64,000 nt of DNA from NCBI GenBank assembly GCA_000622025.1, contig KK211388.1, positions 328,268-392,267 of the forward strand, read 5' to 3'. Each line of letters begins with the position of its first letter. The stretch's first letter is position 1. Below, piece after piece: positions 17,417 to 26,805 of the stretch. The DNA comes from Lachnospiraceae bacterium AD3010. Lineage in GTDB: Bacteria; Bacillota; Clostridia; Lachnospirales; Lachnospiraceae. Made by a program: the position numbers and the translations under genes. The notes under the pieces are model-generated. The model did no database searches. It was not told the origin of the DNA and saw only the letters and a program-made list of their open reading frames with translations.

Positions 17417-18202
17417 TCAAACTGTATGAAACGGTTCCTTTACCTCATCTGTAAATACCTTCAGGTCCGTAAGGTTTTCTTTGAACCATTCCTCCATATC
17501 CTTAATAAAAAGCTTTTCTATGCCGTAATGTCCCGCGTCTATCACCGAAAGCCCCTGCAAAACGGCATCAAGACCCTGATGGTGGCTTATATCACCGGTG
17601 ATATATACGTCCGCATCCCTGGCAAGTGCATAGCCGCTTTCGCTTCCTCCGGATCCCGGAAGCACTGCAGCCCGCTCCATCAGACTGTCCTCGTCCCCGT
17701 ATATCCTGACGTCCGGAATGTCAAAGACCTTTTTTACTAGCTCAGCACACTCCCTTAAGGTGCAGGGTGTGCTTAAAACTCCTGCTTTGCCAAGCCCCAG
17801 GGTTTTTCCCTTAAGATCCGTTCTGACGGAGCATAAAGGCTCTGTTTCCTTTAACCCCAGTCTTTCCGCAGCAACGTCGGCCATACGGCAGATATCATAG
17901 TTGGTGTGGAGGGCAATATAGGAAATGTCATGACGAATAAGCTCCATCACCCTGCGTCCGGTAAAATCATCACCGGTAACTGACTTCATTGGCTTAAAGA
18001 TCATAGGATGGTGGGTTAAAAGAAGCTCAGCTCTTTTTTCCGCCGCCTGCTCTATAACCTCATCCGTCGCATCAAGAGCTATATATACCCTTTTTACTTC
18101 CTTCTCCGGTCTCCCGGTGAGAAGCCCGACATTGTCCCATTCCTCCGCAGTTTCCGGAGGTGCCAGTCCGTAAAGTTTACATAATATGTCGCGGCACTTC
18201 AT
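17417..18202 (-). CDS. Nif3-like dinuclear metal center protein
   Basis: 261 residues from the ATG at 18202, supported by AAGGAG 6 bases upstream; the frame runs 10 codons further. Metal-ligand motifs typical of the Nif3/YqfO family are present: LLLTHHPMIF, IALHTNYD and TGDISHHQGLDA near the C-terminus. It lacks the long central insertion of Bacillus YqfO (about 370 residues). The family forms hexamers with two metals per subunit; a GTP cyclohydrolase-like role has been proposed but is not settled. Its place after rpoD-trmK is the usual Firmicutes order. Confidence 0.88.
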   Translation of the reverse strand: MKCRDILCKLYGLAPPETAEEWDNVGLLTGRPEKEVKRVYIALDATDEVIEQAAEKRAELLLTHHPMIFKPMKSVTGDDFTGRRVMELIRHDISYIALHTNYDICRMADVAAERLGLKETEPLCSVRTDLKGKTLGLGKAGVLSTPCTLRECAELVKKVFDIPDVRIYGDEDSLMERAAVLPGSGGSESGYALARDADVYITGDISHHQGLDAVLQGLSVIDAGHYGIEKLFIKDMEEWFKENLTDLKVFTDEVKEPFHTV

Positions 18203-18240
18203 TTTGTTCTCCTTTTCTTTCCGGAAAAACATCGATTGAA

Positions 18241-18266
18241 GATTCTTCGCTTCGCTCAGAATGACA
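18241..18266 (-). repeat. Dispersed GTCATTCTGAG repeat overlapping the trmK end
   Basis: The minus strand reads CTGTCATTCTGAGCGAAGCG then AAGAATC. Two partial copies of the same core lie just upstream, near 18276 and 18294. The TGA in this copy is the stop codon of trmK. Confidence 0.75.
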
Positions 18267-18786
18267 GTTGAATCTCAGCCTGACAGCTGCATCTCAGAAT
18301 GACATAGTGCTTCCCCTTATCTTCCGCCATCTTTTCATCAAAGATGGAGAAACCCCTTGTCCTTATGCCTTCCCTGCATTCCTCTATAAGTGACTGCGGA
18401 GAGAGTATCCAGGATCTGACGTTTTCCCTTATCACCTCCGGTGTCTCATCCAGTATCCTTAAGATAAGCGGCCCTCCCATACCGGTTATTATAACTGTGT
18501 CCGGAAAACCGCCTTTTAAGTCCCCTCCCGCGATATACTCCGGAAGACTTTTTAATCCGTCCGACAATACCAGGGCACATTTATCCGAAAGACCGTATCT
18601 TTCCGTATTCTCTCCGGCTCTTAAAAGAGGTCCCTTATTCTTGTCTATCAGATAGGCAAAATCCGATATGCCGGATTTGATAAGATAATGGGGAAGAAGT
18701 CCGTGATCACAGCCTACATCCGCAATGACCGATCCTCTTTCCACAAAGGATGCCGCCGCTAAGAGTCTTTTCGGCAGAGCCTTCAT
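18256..18786 (-). CDS. trmK: tRNA (adenine-22-N1) methyltransferase, shortened
   Basis: 176 residues. The SAM-binding motif IADVGCDHGLLPHYL lies at residues 21-35 and VIITGMGGPLI marks the family; TrmK methylates A22 of tRNAs. Family members are usually about 225-240 residues with a C-terminal coiled-coil domain. Here the protein ends soon after YVIL, and its last 13 or so residues and stop codon are encoded by GTCATTCTGAG-type repeats, so the second domain is missing. The start overlaps the rpoD stop by one base (TGATG). The catalytic domain looks intact; activity is uncertain. Confidence 0.85.
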   Translation of the reverse strand: MKALPKRLLAAASFVERGSVIADVGCDHGLLPHYLIKSGISDFAYLIDKNKGPLLRAGENTERYGLSDKCALVLSDGLKSLPEYIAGGDLKGGFPDTVIITGMGGPLILRILDETPEVIRENVRSWILSPQSLIEECREGIRTRGFSIFDEKMAEDKGKHYVILRCSCQAEIQLSF

Positions 18787-19901
18787 CAGTCAAGATAATC
18801 CTTTAATTTTCTGCTCCTGCTAGGATGACGCAGCTTTCTGAGAGCCTTAGCCTCTATCTGCCTTATCCTCTCACGGGTAACGCTGAATACACGTCCAACC
18901 TCTTCAAGGGTACGGGCTCTGCCGTCATCCAGACCGAAGCGGAGACGGAGAACCTTCTGCTCACGTTCCGTAAGCGTTTCGAGGACCTCCTCCAGCTGCT
19001 CCTTTAACAGTGTAAATGCAGCGGCATCCGCAGGCACCGGAACCTGATCGTCCTGTATGAAATCCCCGAGATGGCTGTCCTCCTCCTCGCCTATGGGCGT
19101 CTCTAAGGATACAGGCTCCTGGCTTATCTTCAGGATCTCACGGACTCTTTCGACAGGCATATTCATAGCTTCCGCTATCTCATCGGGGGTAGGTTCACGG
19201 CCAAGCTCCTGGAGGAGCTGCCTTGAAACACGGATAAGCTTATTAATGGTCTCCACCATATGAACGGGGATACGGATGGTTCTGGCCTGATCCGCAATAG
19301 CCCTTGTTATTGCCTGACGGATCCACCAGGTTGCATAGGTGGAAAACTTAAAGCCCTTCCTGTAATCAAATTTCTCAACGGCCTTGATAAGGCCCAGATT
19401 TCCTTCCTGTATGAGATCCAGGAAAAGCATGCCTCTTCCCACATATCTCTTTGCAATGGAAACTACAAGACGTAAGTTCGCCTCCGCCAACTTCTTCTTT
19501 GCATCCTCGTCACCGAGCTCCATCCGCTTTGCAAGCTCTATCTCTTCTTCGGCGGTAAGAAGAGGTACCTTACCTATCTCCTTCAGGTACATCCTTACCG
19601 GATCCTCGATCGATACGGAGTCGGGAACAGAAAGATCGATATTCTCCACATCCGGAACATCTTCATCATCCTCATCGTCGAGGTTCGGCTCCTCATCATC
19701 ATCGGCCTCATTGATCTTTAAGAATTCCAGATTGTTCTGCTCCAGAGTCTCCAGTATTCTGTCATACTGATCCTCATTAAGGGTAAAGCCGCTGAAGAAA
19801 TCTGCAACCTCCTTATCCTCCAGAACACCCTTTTTCTTCTTTCCGAGCTCTATAAGCTCCTTAAGCTTTTCTTCAAATTGTGCCTGTGTGTCCTCTGCCA
19901 T
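18786..19901 (-). CDS. rpoD: Primary sigma factor (sigma-70/sigma-A)
   Basis: 371 residues, typical Firmicutes length without the long proteobacterial insert. An acidic region 1.1 is followed by region 1.2 ([17 protein letters not shown]), region 2 ([20 protein letters not shown] and [12 protein letters not shown]), region 3, and region 4 with the helix-turn-helix [19 protein letters not shown]. It directs housekeeping transcription. It sits between dnaG and trmK, the classic macromolecular synthesis order. Confidence 0.97.
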   Translation of the reverse strand: MAEDTQAQFEEKLKELIELGKKKKGVLEDKEVADFFSGFTLNEDQYDRILETLEQNNLEFLKINEADDDEEPNLDDEDDEDVPDVENIDLSVPDSVSIEDPVRMYLKEIGKVPLLTAEEEIELAKRMELGDEDAKKKLAEANLRLVVSIAKRYVGRGMLFLDLIQEGNLGLIKAVEKFDYRKGFKFSTYATWWIRQAITRAIADQARTIRIPVHMVETINKLIRVSRQLLQELGREPTPDEIAEAMNMPVERVREILKISQEPVSLETPIGEEEDSHLGDFIQDDQVPVPADAAAFTLLKEQLEEVLETLTEREQKVLRLRFGLDDGRARTLEEVGRVFSVTRERIRQIEAKALRKLRHPSRSRKLKDYLD

Positions 19902-19929
19902 TTTCTTCCCTTTCTTTTGCTCTTTATCG

Positions 19930-21708
19930 TTATTTTATGCTGATCCTGACCCTTGTAAGCTTTTCCAGCACCTTTTTTTCCTTGATCGTGCGGCTTATCG
20001 GGTCATCCTCATTTTCAAAGCTCTGTCTCTTTAAGCTCTCCTTCTTTACCCTGATAATGAGATCCGTAAGTGCCTGTTCCTTTTCCGTATTTGAAAGTCC
20101 GTTGTCGAGTCCCGTATCAAATATCTCAGCGGCTATCCTCTGTTCTTCGGGCTCCCGGAAAAGACCCACTATGCTGCCGACCTTCAGCTCTTTATTCTCT
20201 ATCTGTTTAAACAGCTCTCCGGCACATATCCTCATCATCCCCTCCGAAAAGTCATCAGCTTCAATGTACGGCTTTACGGCCGGATATACTCTCTCGGGAT
20301 CATCGCTGATCATGGTGAGAAGGAGCTTCTGTGCCTCATTCAAGCCGCTTTTTTCAGAGGTCATCTTTTTATCGCTGATTTTGCCCGCATTCCGGACACT
20401 CCTTGTTTCCAGGGGATCCGGACCAAAAAGCCTCGAGCTCTCAACTGCCCTTTTCAGCATACCGCTGTCCATCATATATTCTGCGGCCAGAGCCTCCGTA
20501 AAATTATTTCTCTCAAGTTCGTCATCCAGAAGTGAGAGCCTCCTCGCCATCTTCTGTTGGAAAACGGTACGTTCTCCGGGATCACTCAGATCGTGAGCTC
20601 TCTCCATAATGTGTATCTCAAAGCTGAGACTCTGCTCTGCAGTATCTATCCTCTTTTGAAATTCTTCCCTGCCAAGGGCTTTGATGAATTCGTCCGGGTC
20701 CTTGTATGGCTCTAAATGAATGATCCTCGCACTTATCCCTGCAGACTTAAGTATCGGTATGGCTCTTAATGCCGCCCTGACTCCTGCATCGTCGGAATCG
20801 TATGTAAGCCTTACATCCTCGGTATAGCGTCTAAGGATCCTTGCATGCTCCTCTGTAAAAGCAGTTCCAAGACTAGCCACCGCCTCCGTAAAACCCGCCT
20901 GGTGAAGGCTTATCACATCCATATAACCCTCACAGGCGATAAGATAGCCCTTCCGGCTTCTTCTGGCCTCATTTAAGCCGTACAGATTCCGGCTTTTTTC
21001 GAAAACGGCAGTCTCGGGTGAATTCAGGTATTTCGGCTCACCATCCCCCATAACTCTTCCACCGAAGCCGATGACATGGTTCCCGACATCCATTATGGGA
21101 AACATTACCCTGTTAAAGAATCTGTCTCTTATTCCTCTTTTCTCATCGACGTATACAAGTCCCGCAGCATTGATCTCACTGTCCGTATACCCTTTTTCCT
21201 TTAGAAAAGCACAGACCTCATTATTCTTTCCCGCATACCCAAGACCGAAAGAACGCATGATCTCCGGCTTCAGTCCCCGTTTGATAAAATACTCCATCCC
21301 GGTTTTTCCGGCGGGAGAACGAAGGTTATTGTAAAAAAAGGAGGCTGCATCCTTAAGTACTGCCATTACACGATCCTTTTCCCTCTTTCTGGCCTTATCC
21401 TCATCTGAGGCGGATACCTCGGGAAGCGTGATCCCGGCTCTGTCCGCCAGGGTCTTTACGGCCTCCGAAAATGTCAGGTTGTCATATTCCATCAAAAAGG
21501 AAAAAACATCTCCCCCGGCGCCGCAGCCGAAGCAGTGATAGATCTGCTTTGAGGGCACCACGGAAAAGGACGGGGTTTTCTCGTTATGAAAGGGGCAGAG
21601 ACCCTTGTAGCCGGAGCCGGATCGTTTCAGCTTCACCGTCTGTCCCACCACGTCCACTATATCGCTGTGTAATCTTACTTCCTCTATTATCTCGTCCGGG
21701 TAAAACAT
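19930..21708 (-). CDS. dnaG: DNA primase
   Basis: 592 residues from the ATG at 21708 ([11 protein letters not shown]), where DnaG proteins normally begin; a GTG-started frame 12 codons longer runs into a hairpin. The CHC2 zinc finger ([11 protein letters not shown] then YHCFGCG), the RNA polymerase core, and a TOPRIM fold with [11 protein letters not shown] and YDSDDAG are all present, followed by a helicase-interacting C-terminal region. It makes RNA primers at the fork. It lies between dgt and rpoD. AGGA is only one base from the ATG, so the initiation signal is odd. Confidence 0.95.
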   Translation of the reverse strand: MFYPDEIIEEVRLHSDIVDVVGQTVKLKRSGSGYKGLCPFHNEKTPSFSVVPSKQIYHCFGCGAGGDVFSFLMEYDNLTFSEAVKTLADRAGITLPEVSASDEDKARKREKDRVMAVLKDAASFFYNNLRSPAGKTGMEYFIKRGLKPEIMRSFGLGYAGKNNEVCAFLKEKGYTDSEINAAGLVYVDEKRGIRDRFFNRVMFPIMDVGNHVIGFGGRVMGDGEPKYLNSPETAVFEKSRNLYGLNEARRSRKGYLIACEGYMDVISLHQAGFTEAVASLGTAFTEEHARILRRYTEDVRLTYDSDDAGVRAALRAIPILKSAGISARIIHLEPYKDPDEFIKALGREEFQKRIDTAEQSLSFEIHIMERAHDLSDPGERTVFQQKMARRLSLLDDELERNNFTEALAAEYMMDSGMLKRAVESSRLFGPDPLETRSVRNAGKISDKKMTSEKSGLNEAQKLLLTMISDDPERVYPAVKPYIEADDFSEGMMRICAGELFKQIENKELKVGSIVGLFREPEEQRIAAEIFDTGLDNGLSNTEKEQALTDLIIRVKKESLKRQSFENEDDPISRTIKEKKVLEKLTRVRISIK

Positions 21709-21740
21709 ATCCTGTGATGCGCCAAAGGCGCATTGCCTAC

Positions 21741-21782
21741 GCACCGCCGCCGTGCCGGAGGCACGCTTCTCATCGGCGGTGC
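21741..21782 (-). repeat. H2-type foldback hairpin before dnaG
   Basis: Minus strand: GCACCGCCG, an eight-base left loop, inner stem CGTGCC / GGCACG with loop TCC, then CGGCGGTGC. The outer stem is the same sequence as the hairpin inside rnpB. A GCGCC / GGCGC hairpin lies between it and the dnaG ATG. It may affect dgt-dnaG readthrough. Confidence 0.6.
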
Positions 21783-21790
21783 TCCTTATA

Positions 21791-22804
21791 TCATTTCAGT
21801 GTCCAGGGGTAAGGAATATACATATCCTCGTACAGCCCGATGGCATATCTGTCAGTCATTGATGAAATATAGTCGCTGACTATCCGTTCCTTTTTCTCGC
21901 CCTTTTCTTCGATAAGAAAAATATATTCTTCCGGCATTTCATCCGGGTTTTCCGTAAAGAAGGCATACAAAGTCTCCACGAGCTTTTCCGCCTTTCCTTC
22001 CTGACTCTTGGCGGTCTTATTGGTATAGACATTTTCAAACATCCACTGCCTTAAGTCCATCAGAGCGGCAAATACGGGGGCACTCAGTCGTACCTCCCCG
22101 GTTCCGTAGCTTTCCCTGATCATATCGGTGATAAAGGTATCAAGTCTCTCACCCAGGGTATTCCCGGCAACCCGCGCGATATGTTCCGGCACCCTGTCAT
22201 CGGGAAGGATCCCGGCTCTCACCGCATCATCCAGGTCGTGGTGCATATACGCTATCTTGTCGGAAAGCCTTACCACCTGTCCCTCCAGGGTCTCAGGCTT
22301 CATCTTCATACCATGGTTTCTGATGCCGTCCAGAACCTCATACGTAAGATTTAAGCCCCGTCCGTCCCTTTCCAGAAGCTGTACCACTCTGACTGACTGC
22401 TCCGCATGCCTGAAGCCTAAGGGGCAGACACGGTTTAGGGCTCTTTCTCCCGCGTGTCCGAAGGGAGTGTGCCCCAGATCATGTGCCAGGGCTATGGCCT
22501 CTGTCAGATCCTCATTAAGATTCAAAGATCTGGAAACGGTCCTTGCGATCTGTGCAACCTCCAGCGTATGGGTAAGTCTGGTCCTGTAGTGATCCCCCTC
22601 CGGAGTAAGAAAGACCTGGGTCTTGTCCTTCAGTCGTCTGAAAGCCTTGCTGTGAATGATCCTGTCCCTGTCTCTCTGGAAGACCGGGCGAAGAAGATCC
22701 TCGCTCTCCTCTTGTACCCTTCCCTTTGATCTTACGGAAAGCGCAGCATACGGGCTTAATAATCTTTCTTCTTTTCTTTCAATTTCTTCCCTGATATTAA
22801 CCAC
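21791..22804 (-). CDS. dgt: dGTP triphosphohydrolase-like HD protein
   Basis: 337 residues. The HD metal site is visible as TRLTHTLEVAQIAR and ALAHDLGHTPFGHAGE, with the family-specific RDRIIHSKAFRRLKDKTQVF upstream. Enzymes of this type hydrolyse dNTPs to the nucleoside and triphosphate. The length matches the short Firmicutes form rather than the 505-residue E. coli enzyme, so the preferred substrate may differ. It is the first gene of the group with dnaG and rpoD. Confidence 0.9.
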   Translation of the reverse strand: MVNIREEIERKEERLLSPYAALSVRSKGRVQEESEDLLRPVFQRDRDRIIHSKAFRRLKDKTQVFLTPEGDHYRTRLTHTLEVAQIARTVSRSLNLNEDLTEAIALAHDLGHTPFGHAGERALNRVCPLGFRHAEQSVRVVQLLERDGRGLNLTYEVLDGIRNHGMKMKPETLEGQVVRLSDKIAYMHHDLDDAVRAGILPDDRVPEHIARVAGNTLGERLDTFITDMIRESYGTGEVRLSAPVFAALMDLRQWMFENVYTNKTAKSQEGKAEKLVETLYAFFTENPDEMPEEYIFLIEEKGEKKERIVSDYISSMTDRYAIGLYEDMYIPYPWTLK

Positions 22805-22867
22805 TTAAAGCTGCTCCCCTTTTCCCTACAAATAGAATATACCCTCCGGGTGCAGATAATCCTTTTT

Positions 22868-23236
22868 TTAAAAAATATACAGCTTCATCAGCCATCCCGT
22901 AGTCGTAATAAACGCTGAAAAGATCGGGATCACAATAAGCGGCCATAGGATCAGCTTTTCAAATACTGCCTCCCGCGGAGATCTTAAGCCCCTGATATAG
23001 GTCGAATAGTCTGAGATATCCGTGATAAGAAAAGCAATGTACGGATGGGCAAAAAAGAAGGTGGGATTTTCATAGCCTCTGTAACGCAGCACGGTACTGA
23101 TAAGCTCATAGAGGATAAAGGCTGCATAAACAAAAAGCCTGAACTCCGGCTTTTTCTTTGAAACAAGCCCCAGTATAAGGGATGCCACTATGCCCTCGCA
23201 GACCGCAGCCCCGAAATTAAATCCAGTAATACTCAT
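22868..23236 (-). CDS. Hypothetical small membrane protein
   Basis: 122 residues with three or four hydrophobic segments: near residues 8-25, 33-50, 65-75 and 95-118. I recognise no family. A tyrosine-rich loop (DISDYSTYIRG) separates the middle helices. It lies alone between dgt and the tsf terminator on the same strand. Moderate confidence that it is a real gene, based on coherent membrane topology and full use of the gap. Confidence 0.5.
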   Translation of the reverse strand: MSITGFNFGAAVCEGIVASLILGLVSKKKPEFRLFVYAAFILYELISTVLRYRGYENPTFFFAHPYIAFLITDISDYSTYIRGLRSPREAVFEKLILWPLIVIPIFSAFITTTGWLMKLYIF

Positions 23237-23275
23237 ACCCTGATTTTGTGCGCTTTTTTCTTAATTAGGTCACAA

Positions 23276-23306
23276 AAGCTCTCCGGCCTTTTTCTCCGGA
23301 GAGCTT
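23276..23306 (-). terminator. Terminator downstream of tsf
   Basis: An 11-bp perfect stem, AAGCTCTCCGG / CCGGAGAGCTT, with a 9-base loop. On the minus strand it ends in CTTTTGTG; on the plus strand it is followed by AGTTCTTTTCTTTTTT, so it may work in both directions. Confidence 0.75.
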
Positions 23307-23338
23307 AGTTCTTTTCTTTTTTATTCTCGGTACCTGAC

Positions 23339-24463
23339 TTACTTTGAAGCCTCCGCCATGGTCTTTGCAACCTCTGCGGCGTAATCTTCCTCTACCTTTT
23401 CCATTCCTTCGCCGGTCTCAAAGCGAACTATTGCCTTGATAGTGATCTTTGCACCGTTAGCCTTTCCGACCTCATCGATATACTTCTGAACCGACTGCTT
23501 TCCGTCCTCAGCCTTTACATATACCTGATCTGCAAGGCAGATATCCTTGTACTGCTTGGAAACCCTTCCCTGAACAAGTCCTGCAAAAACCTTTTCTTCC
23601 GAGATCTCAGCCTTTGCAGCAAGTGCAAGCTCGGCAAGCTTTGCGGCAGCTTCCTTTGAAAGGAAATTGAAGAGGTAATTCATATTGCTCTTCTTCTCTT
23701 CATAAATAGCGATATCCTCATCGCTCCAGAGCTTTTCGCTTACAGCCTTATCAATGAGCTTATTGAGGATCGGCTTGGGAAGTGAAGCGGGATCATTTAA
23801 TGCGCTGTCAACAGTAAGACTCCTTATGTGGGACTTCTCATCATCAGAGATATCATTCTGGCTGATGTACTGCGGATTCATAGCTGCTACCTGCATAGCT
23901 ACGTTCTTACCCATCTCCTTAACAGCGTCATTGACAACATCTGTCTCTACATCCACAAGAACGCCGATCTTTCCTCCGGCATGAACGTATGCGGATACAA
24001 AACCGTTCTGCTCCTCTAATTTTGCAAAACGACGGATCTTTATATTTTCCCTGATCTTCTGACCGATCTGTATAGCAACCTCATCAGCAACTGTCTCTGA
24101 AGGATCCTTGATCCATTTCTCATTAAGAAGCTGATCAACATCAGCTGCAGAAGAATCAAGTGCCTGTGCTGCAACACCGTTCACGAAATCCTTAAACGGA
24201 TCTGAGCCGGCAGCGAAGTCGGTTTCACAGTTTACCTCAACAACAGCTGCCTTCTTTCCGTCATCCGATACTGCTGTGACGGAAAGGCCTTCAACGGCGG
24301 TACGTCCTGCTTTCTTCTGTGCTCCCGCAAGTCCCTTTTCACGAAGGAACTCCACAGCCTTATCCATATCTCCGTCTGTCTCATTGAGAGCCTTCTTGCA
24401 GTCCATCATCCCTGCGCCGGTCATCTCTCTTAGGTCTTTAACCTGTTTTGCTGTAATAGCCAT
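23339..24463 (-). CDS. tsf: Elongation factor Ts
   Basis: 374 residues from the ATG at 24463 (MAITAKQVKDLREMTG), where the family begins; the frame runs 9 codons further into rpsB's end. EF-Ts exchanges GDP for GTP on EF-Tu. The TDFAAGSDPF core is present after a UBA-like N-terminus that carries TGAGMMDCKKAL. It is clearly longer than the common 280-310 residues. About 55 extra residues lie between the second core subdomain and QGRVSKQYKDICL, and include NMNYLFNFLSKEAAAKLAE. It follows rpsB as usual. Confidence 0.95.
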   Translation of the reverse strand: MAITAKQVKDLREMTGAGMMDCKKALNETDGDMDKAVEFLREKGLAGAQKKAGRTAVEGLSVTAVSDDGKKAAVVEVNCETDFAAGSDPFKDFVNGVAAQALDSSAADVDQLLNEKWIKDPSETVADEVAIQIGQKIRENIKIRRFAKLEEQNGFVSAYVHAGGKIGVLVDVETDVVNDAVKEMGKNVAMQVAAMNPQYISQNDISDDEKSHIRSLTVDSALNDPASLPKPILNKLIDKAVSEKLWSDEDIAIYEEKKSNMNYLFNFLSKEAAAKLAELALAAKAEISEEKVFAGLVQGRVSKQYKDICLADQVYVKAEDGKQSVQKYIDEVGKANGAKITIKAIVRFETGEGMEKVEEDYAAEVAKTMAEASK

Positions 24464-24486
24464 CTGTATTAACTCCTTATATTTCC

Positions 24487-25245
24487 TCAAGCTTCTGTTT
24501 CTACTGTCTCTTCTGCGTCAGCCTCAGCAGATTCCGCTTCCTCCGGTGTCTCTGCAGCTTCCTCACCCTGATTTGCCTCTATAACGGCGTCAGCCATCTT
24601 TGAAACGATAAGCTTGACAGCTCTTATGGCATCATCATTTCCGGGTATAACATAATCAAGCTCGTCCGGATCGCAGTTCGTGTCACAGATACCCACAAGG
24701 GTAATGCCCAGTGAATGAGCTTCCTGAACACAGATATGCTCCTTCTTGGGATCAACAACAAAGATGCAGTCGGGAACCTTCCTCATCTCCTTTATGCCGC
24801 CGAGATTTCTCTCCAGCTTATCCCACTCCTTCTGCAGAAGCGCAACCTCCTTCTTCGGAAGCACATCAAAGGTTCCATCCTGGCTCATCTGCTCGATCTC
24901 TTTTAATCTCTTTATTCTGGACTGGATGGTCTTGAAATTTGTAAGCATTCCGCCAAGCCATCTCTCATTGACATAGTACATTCCACAGCGTGTTGCCTCA
25001 TCCTTCACGGCATCCATAGCCTGCTTCTTCGTTCCCACGAAAAGCACGGTGCCGCCATCGGCAACGATATCGCCTATGGCATTGTAAGCCTCATCCACCT
25101 TACCTACGGATTTCTGAAGATCTATGATGTAGATCCCGTTTCTCTCGGTATAGATGTACCTGGCCATCTTGGGGTTCCATCTTCTGGTCTGGTGTCCGAA
25201 ATGCACGCCGGCTTCCAGAAGCTGCTTCATTGAAATAACACTCAT
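24487..25245 (-). CDS. rpsB: 30S ribosomal protein S2
   Basis: 252 residues. The N-terminus [20 protein letters not shown] and later [19 protein letters not shown] are S2 signatures. A long acidic tail (rich in Glu and Ala, about 35 residues) ends the protein. GGAGG lies upstream of the ATG. It has its own promoter at 25391-25419 and a leader of about 140 bases that could hold S2 autoregulatory structure; I cannot define one. It is co-transcribed with tsf. Confidence 0.97.
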   Translation of the reverse strand: MSVISMKQLLEAGVHFGHQTRRWNPKMARYIYTERNGIYIIDLQKSVGKVDEAYNAIGDIVADGGTVLFVGTKKQAMDAVKDEATRCGMYYVNERWLGGMLTNFKTIQSRIKRLKEIEQMSQDGTFDVLPKKEVALLQKEWDKLERNLGGIKEMRKVPDCIFVVDPKKEHICVQEAHSLGITLVGICDTNCDPDELDYVIPGNDDAIRAVKLIVSKMADAVIEANQGEEAAETPEEAESAEADAEETVETEA

Positions 25246-25359
25246 TTTTTCCTCCTTTGGTTAAGCGGGCCTCCCCGCATCTTCGACAGCCCTCACCCTT
25301 ATAAACAATCCTTTTATGAAAGGACACCGGTCATAAGTCAGTCTGTCTGATTAATAGAA

Positions 25360-25390
25360 ATACGGCGTGTGAAAAAATCACACGCCGTAT
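25360..25390 (-). terminator. Terminator after the CoA-transferase gene
   Basis: A perfect 13-bp stem ATACGGCGTGTGA / TCACACGCCGTAT with a 5-base loop, followed on the minus strand by TTTCTATT. It lies directly downstream of the rpsB promoter -10 box, so the predicted rpsB transcript starts within its first arm. Confidence 0.75.
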
Positions 25391-25419
25391 AATATAGCAT
25401 AAGAAAGGACTCTGTGCAA
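25391..25419 (-). promoter_or_regulatory. rpsB: Sigma-A-type promoter for rpsB-tsf
   Basis: Minus strand: TTGCAC (25419-25414), a 17-base spacer and TATATT (25396-25391), with TGC before the -10 as an extended -10. It separates rpsB-tsf from the upstream CoA-transferase gene. Confidence 0.6.
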
Positions 25420-25435
25420 TAGATTTTGTCTTTTT

Positions 25436-26779
25436 TTACCTCTTATTGCTGCGTCTCCAGATATTCATCTTTTCAGCATCCCTGATGAGCTCGTCCCTGA
25501 AATCCGGATGCGCCAGTCCTATTATCTTCTCGGCTCTCTCCCACATGGAGGTGCCTTTGAGATTCTCACATCCGTACTCGGTAACAAGATAATGAATATT
25601 TGTCCTCGTATCCGTAACTATGCTTCCCTCGGCAAGGGTAGGCCGGATCCTGCTCTTCACAGTGCCGTCCTTCTGGGTAAAGGTAGATGAACAGCAGATA
25701 AAGCTCTTTCCTCCCTTACTCCTGTATGCCCCCAGAACAAAGTCAAGCTGTCCTCCCGCTCCGGAGATCTGCTTCGTTCCCGCACTTTCCGCGTTTACCT
25801 GTCCATAGAGATCCACATCCACAGCATTGTTTATGGAAATAAAGTTATCAAGGCTGCTGACCGAATCGATATCATTTACGTAGCCCACACTTGAAGCAAG
25901 GCACTCGGGATTATTATTCAGATAATCGTAAAGCTTCTTTGTACCCGCTCCGAAAGCATACACCTGCTTCCCCGTGCCGTGATTCTTTTTGCTTCCGTTT
26001 ATCTTTCCCGCTTTTGCGATGTCCACGAATGCATCCACGTACATTTCCGTATGAACTCCGAGATCCTTCAGGTCACTCTTCGCTATGAAGCTGCCTATGG
26101 TATTCGGCATGGAGCCTATTCCCAGCTGGAGGCAGGCGCCGTTCGGGATCCTGGGAACTATAAGATTTGCAACCTTAATATCCACCTCGGTGGGTTCTCC
26201 TCCTGCACCCATCTCTCCGATCGGAGGATTATCGCCCTCAACTATCATATCCACCTTATCGATATGTACGGCGTTGACTGTGCCGCCAAAGCACATAGGC
26301 ATATTCTTATTGACTTCGACGATTATTTTCTCTGCCTTTTGGCATATTGCCTCTAAATGGCTGCAGCTGGGTCCGAAATTGAACCACCCATGCTCATCCA
26401 TCGGTGTTACCTGAAATACAGCAACATTCAGCGGATCTTCACTTTCCATATAGTATTTCGGAAGCTCGCTGTAACGCAAGGGGCAGTAATAGCCGAAGCC
26501 TCTGGCTATGGTCTTTCTCTCAATACCGCTCATATGCCAGCTGTTCCAGGTCATATGCTTTTCCGGTTCTTCGATCTTAAAGATCTCCGGCTCCCAGATA
26601 AGTATACCTCCCCTGAAATTCACATTTGAAAGAGAGGGGAGTCTCTTTGCGATGGCCTGATCCACCTTCACCGGTGTTCCAACAGCCCAGCCGTAATCCA
26701 CCCAGTCACCGTCCTTCACGACCTCCGCCGCTTTTTCAGCACTGACAAGCTTCTTTGAATACTGTTCTTCGTAACCCAT
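25436..26779 (-). CDS. Butyryl-CoA:acetate CoA-transferase-type enzyme
   Basis: 447 residues of the acetyl-CoA hydrolase/transferase family. The N-terminal [14 protein letters not shown] and the run [14 protein letters not shown] resemble butyryl-CoA:acetate CoA-transferase of butyrate-producing Lachnospiraceae. HTEM near residue 240 contains the likely catalytic Glu, and [14 protein letters not shown] forms the CoA-binding part. It would transfer CoA from butyryl-CoA to acetate, releasing butyrate. A 4-hydroxybutyrate CoA-transferase is the main alternative. It lies between the flagellar region and rpsB, with its own AGGAGG. Confidence 0.8.
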   Translation of the reverse strand: MGYEEQYSKKLVSAEKAAEVVKDGDWVDYGWAVGTPVKVDQAIAKRLPSLSNVNFRGGILIWEPEIFKIEEPEKHMTWNSWHMSGIERKTIARGFGYYCPLRYSELPKYYMESEDPLNVAVFQVTPMDEHGWFNFGPSCSHLEAICQKAEKIIVEVNKNMPMCFGGTVNAVHIDKVDMIVEGDNPPIGEMGAGGEPTEVDIKVANLIVPRIPNGACLQLGIGSMPNTIGSFIAKSDLKDLGVHTEMYVDAFVDIAKAGKINGSKKNHGTGKQVYAFGAGTKKLYDYLNNNPECLASSVGYVNDIDSVSSLDNFISINNAVDVDLYGQVNAESAGTKQISGAGGQLDFVLGAYRSKGGKSFICCSSTFTQKDGTVKSRIRPTLAEGSIVTDTRTNIHYLVTEYGCENLKGTSMWERAEKIIGLAHPDFRDELIRDAEKMNIWRRSNKR

Positions 26780-26805
26780 TTAAACCTCCTCTGTAAATAT
26801 TGTTA

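Noticed and set aside
16766..17740. 324-residue plus-strand frame opposite the nucleoside kinase gene
   Set aside because: Antisense shadow of two well-supported genes.
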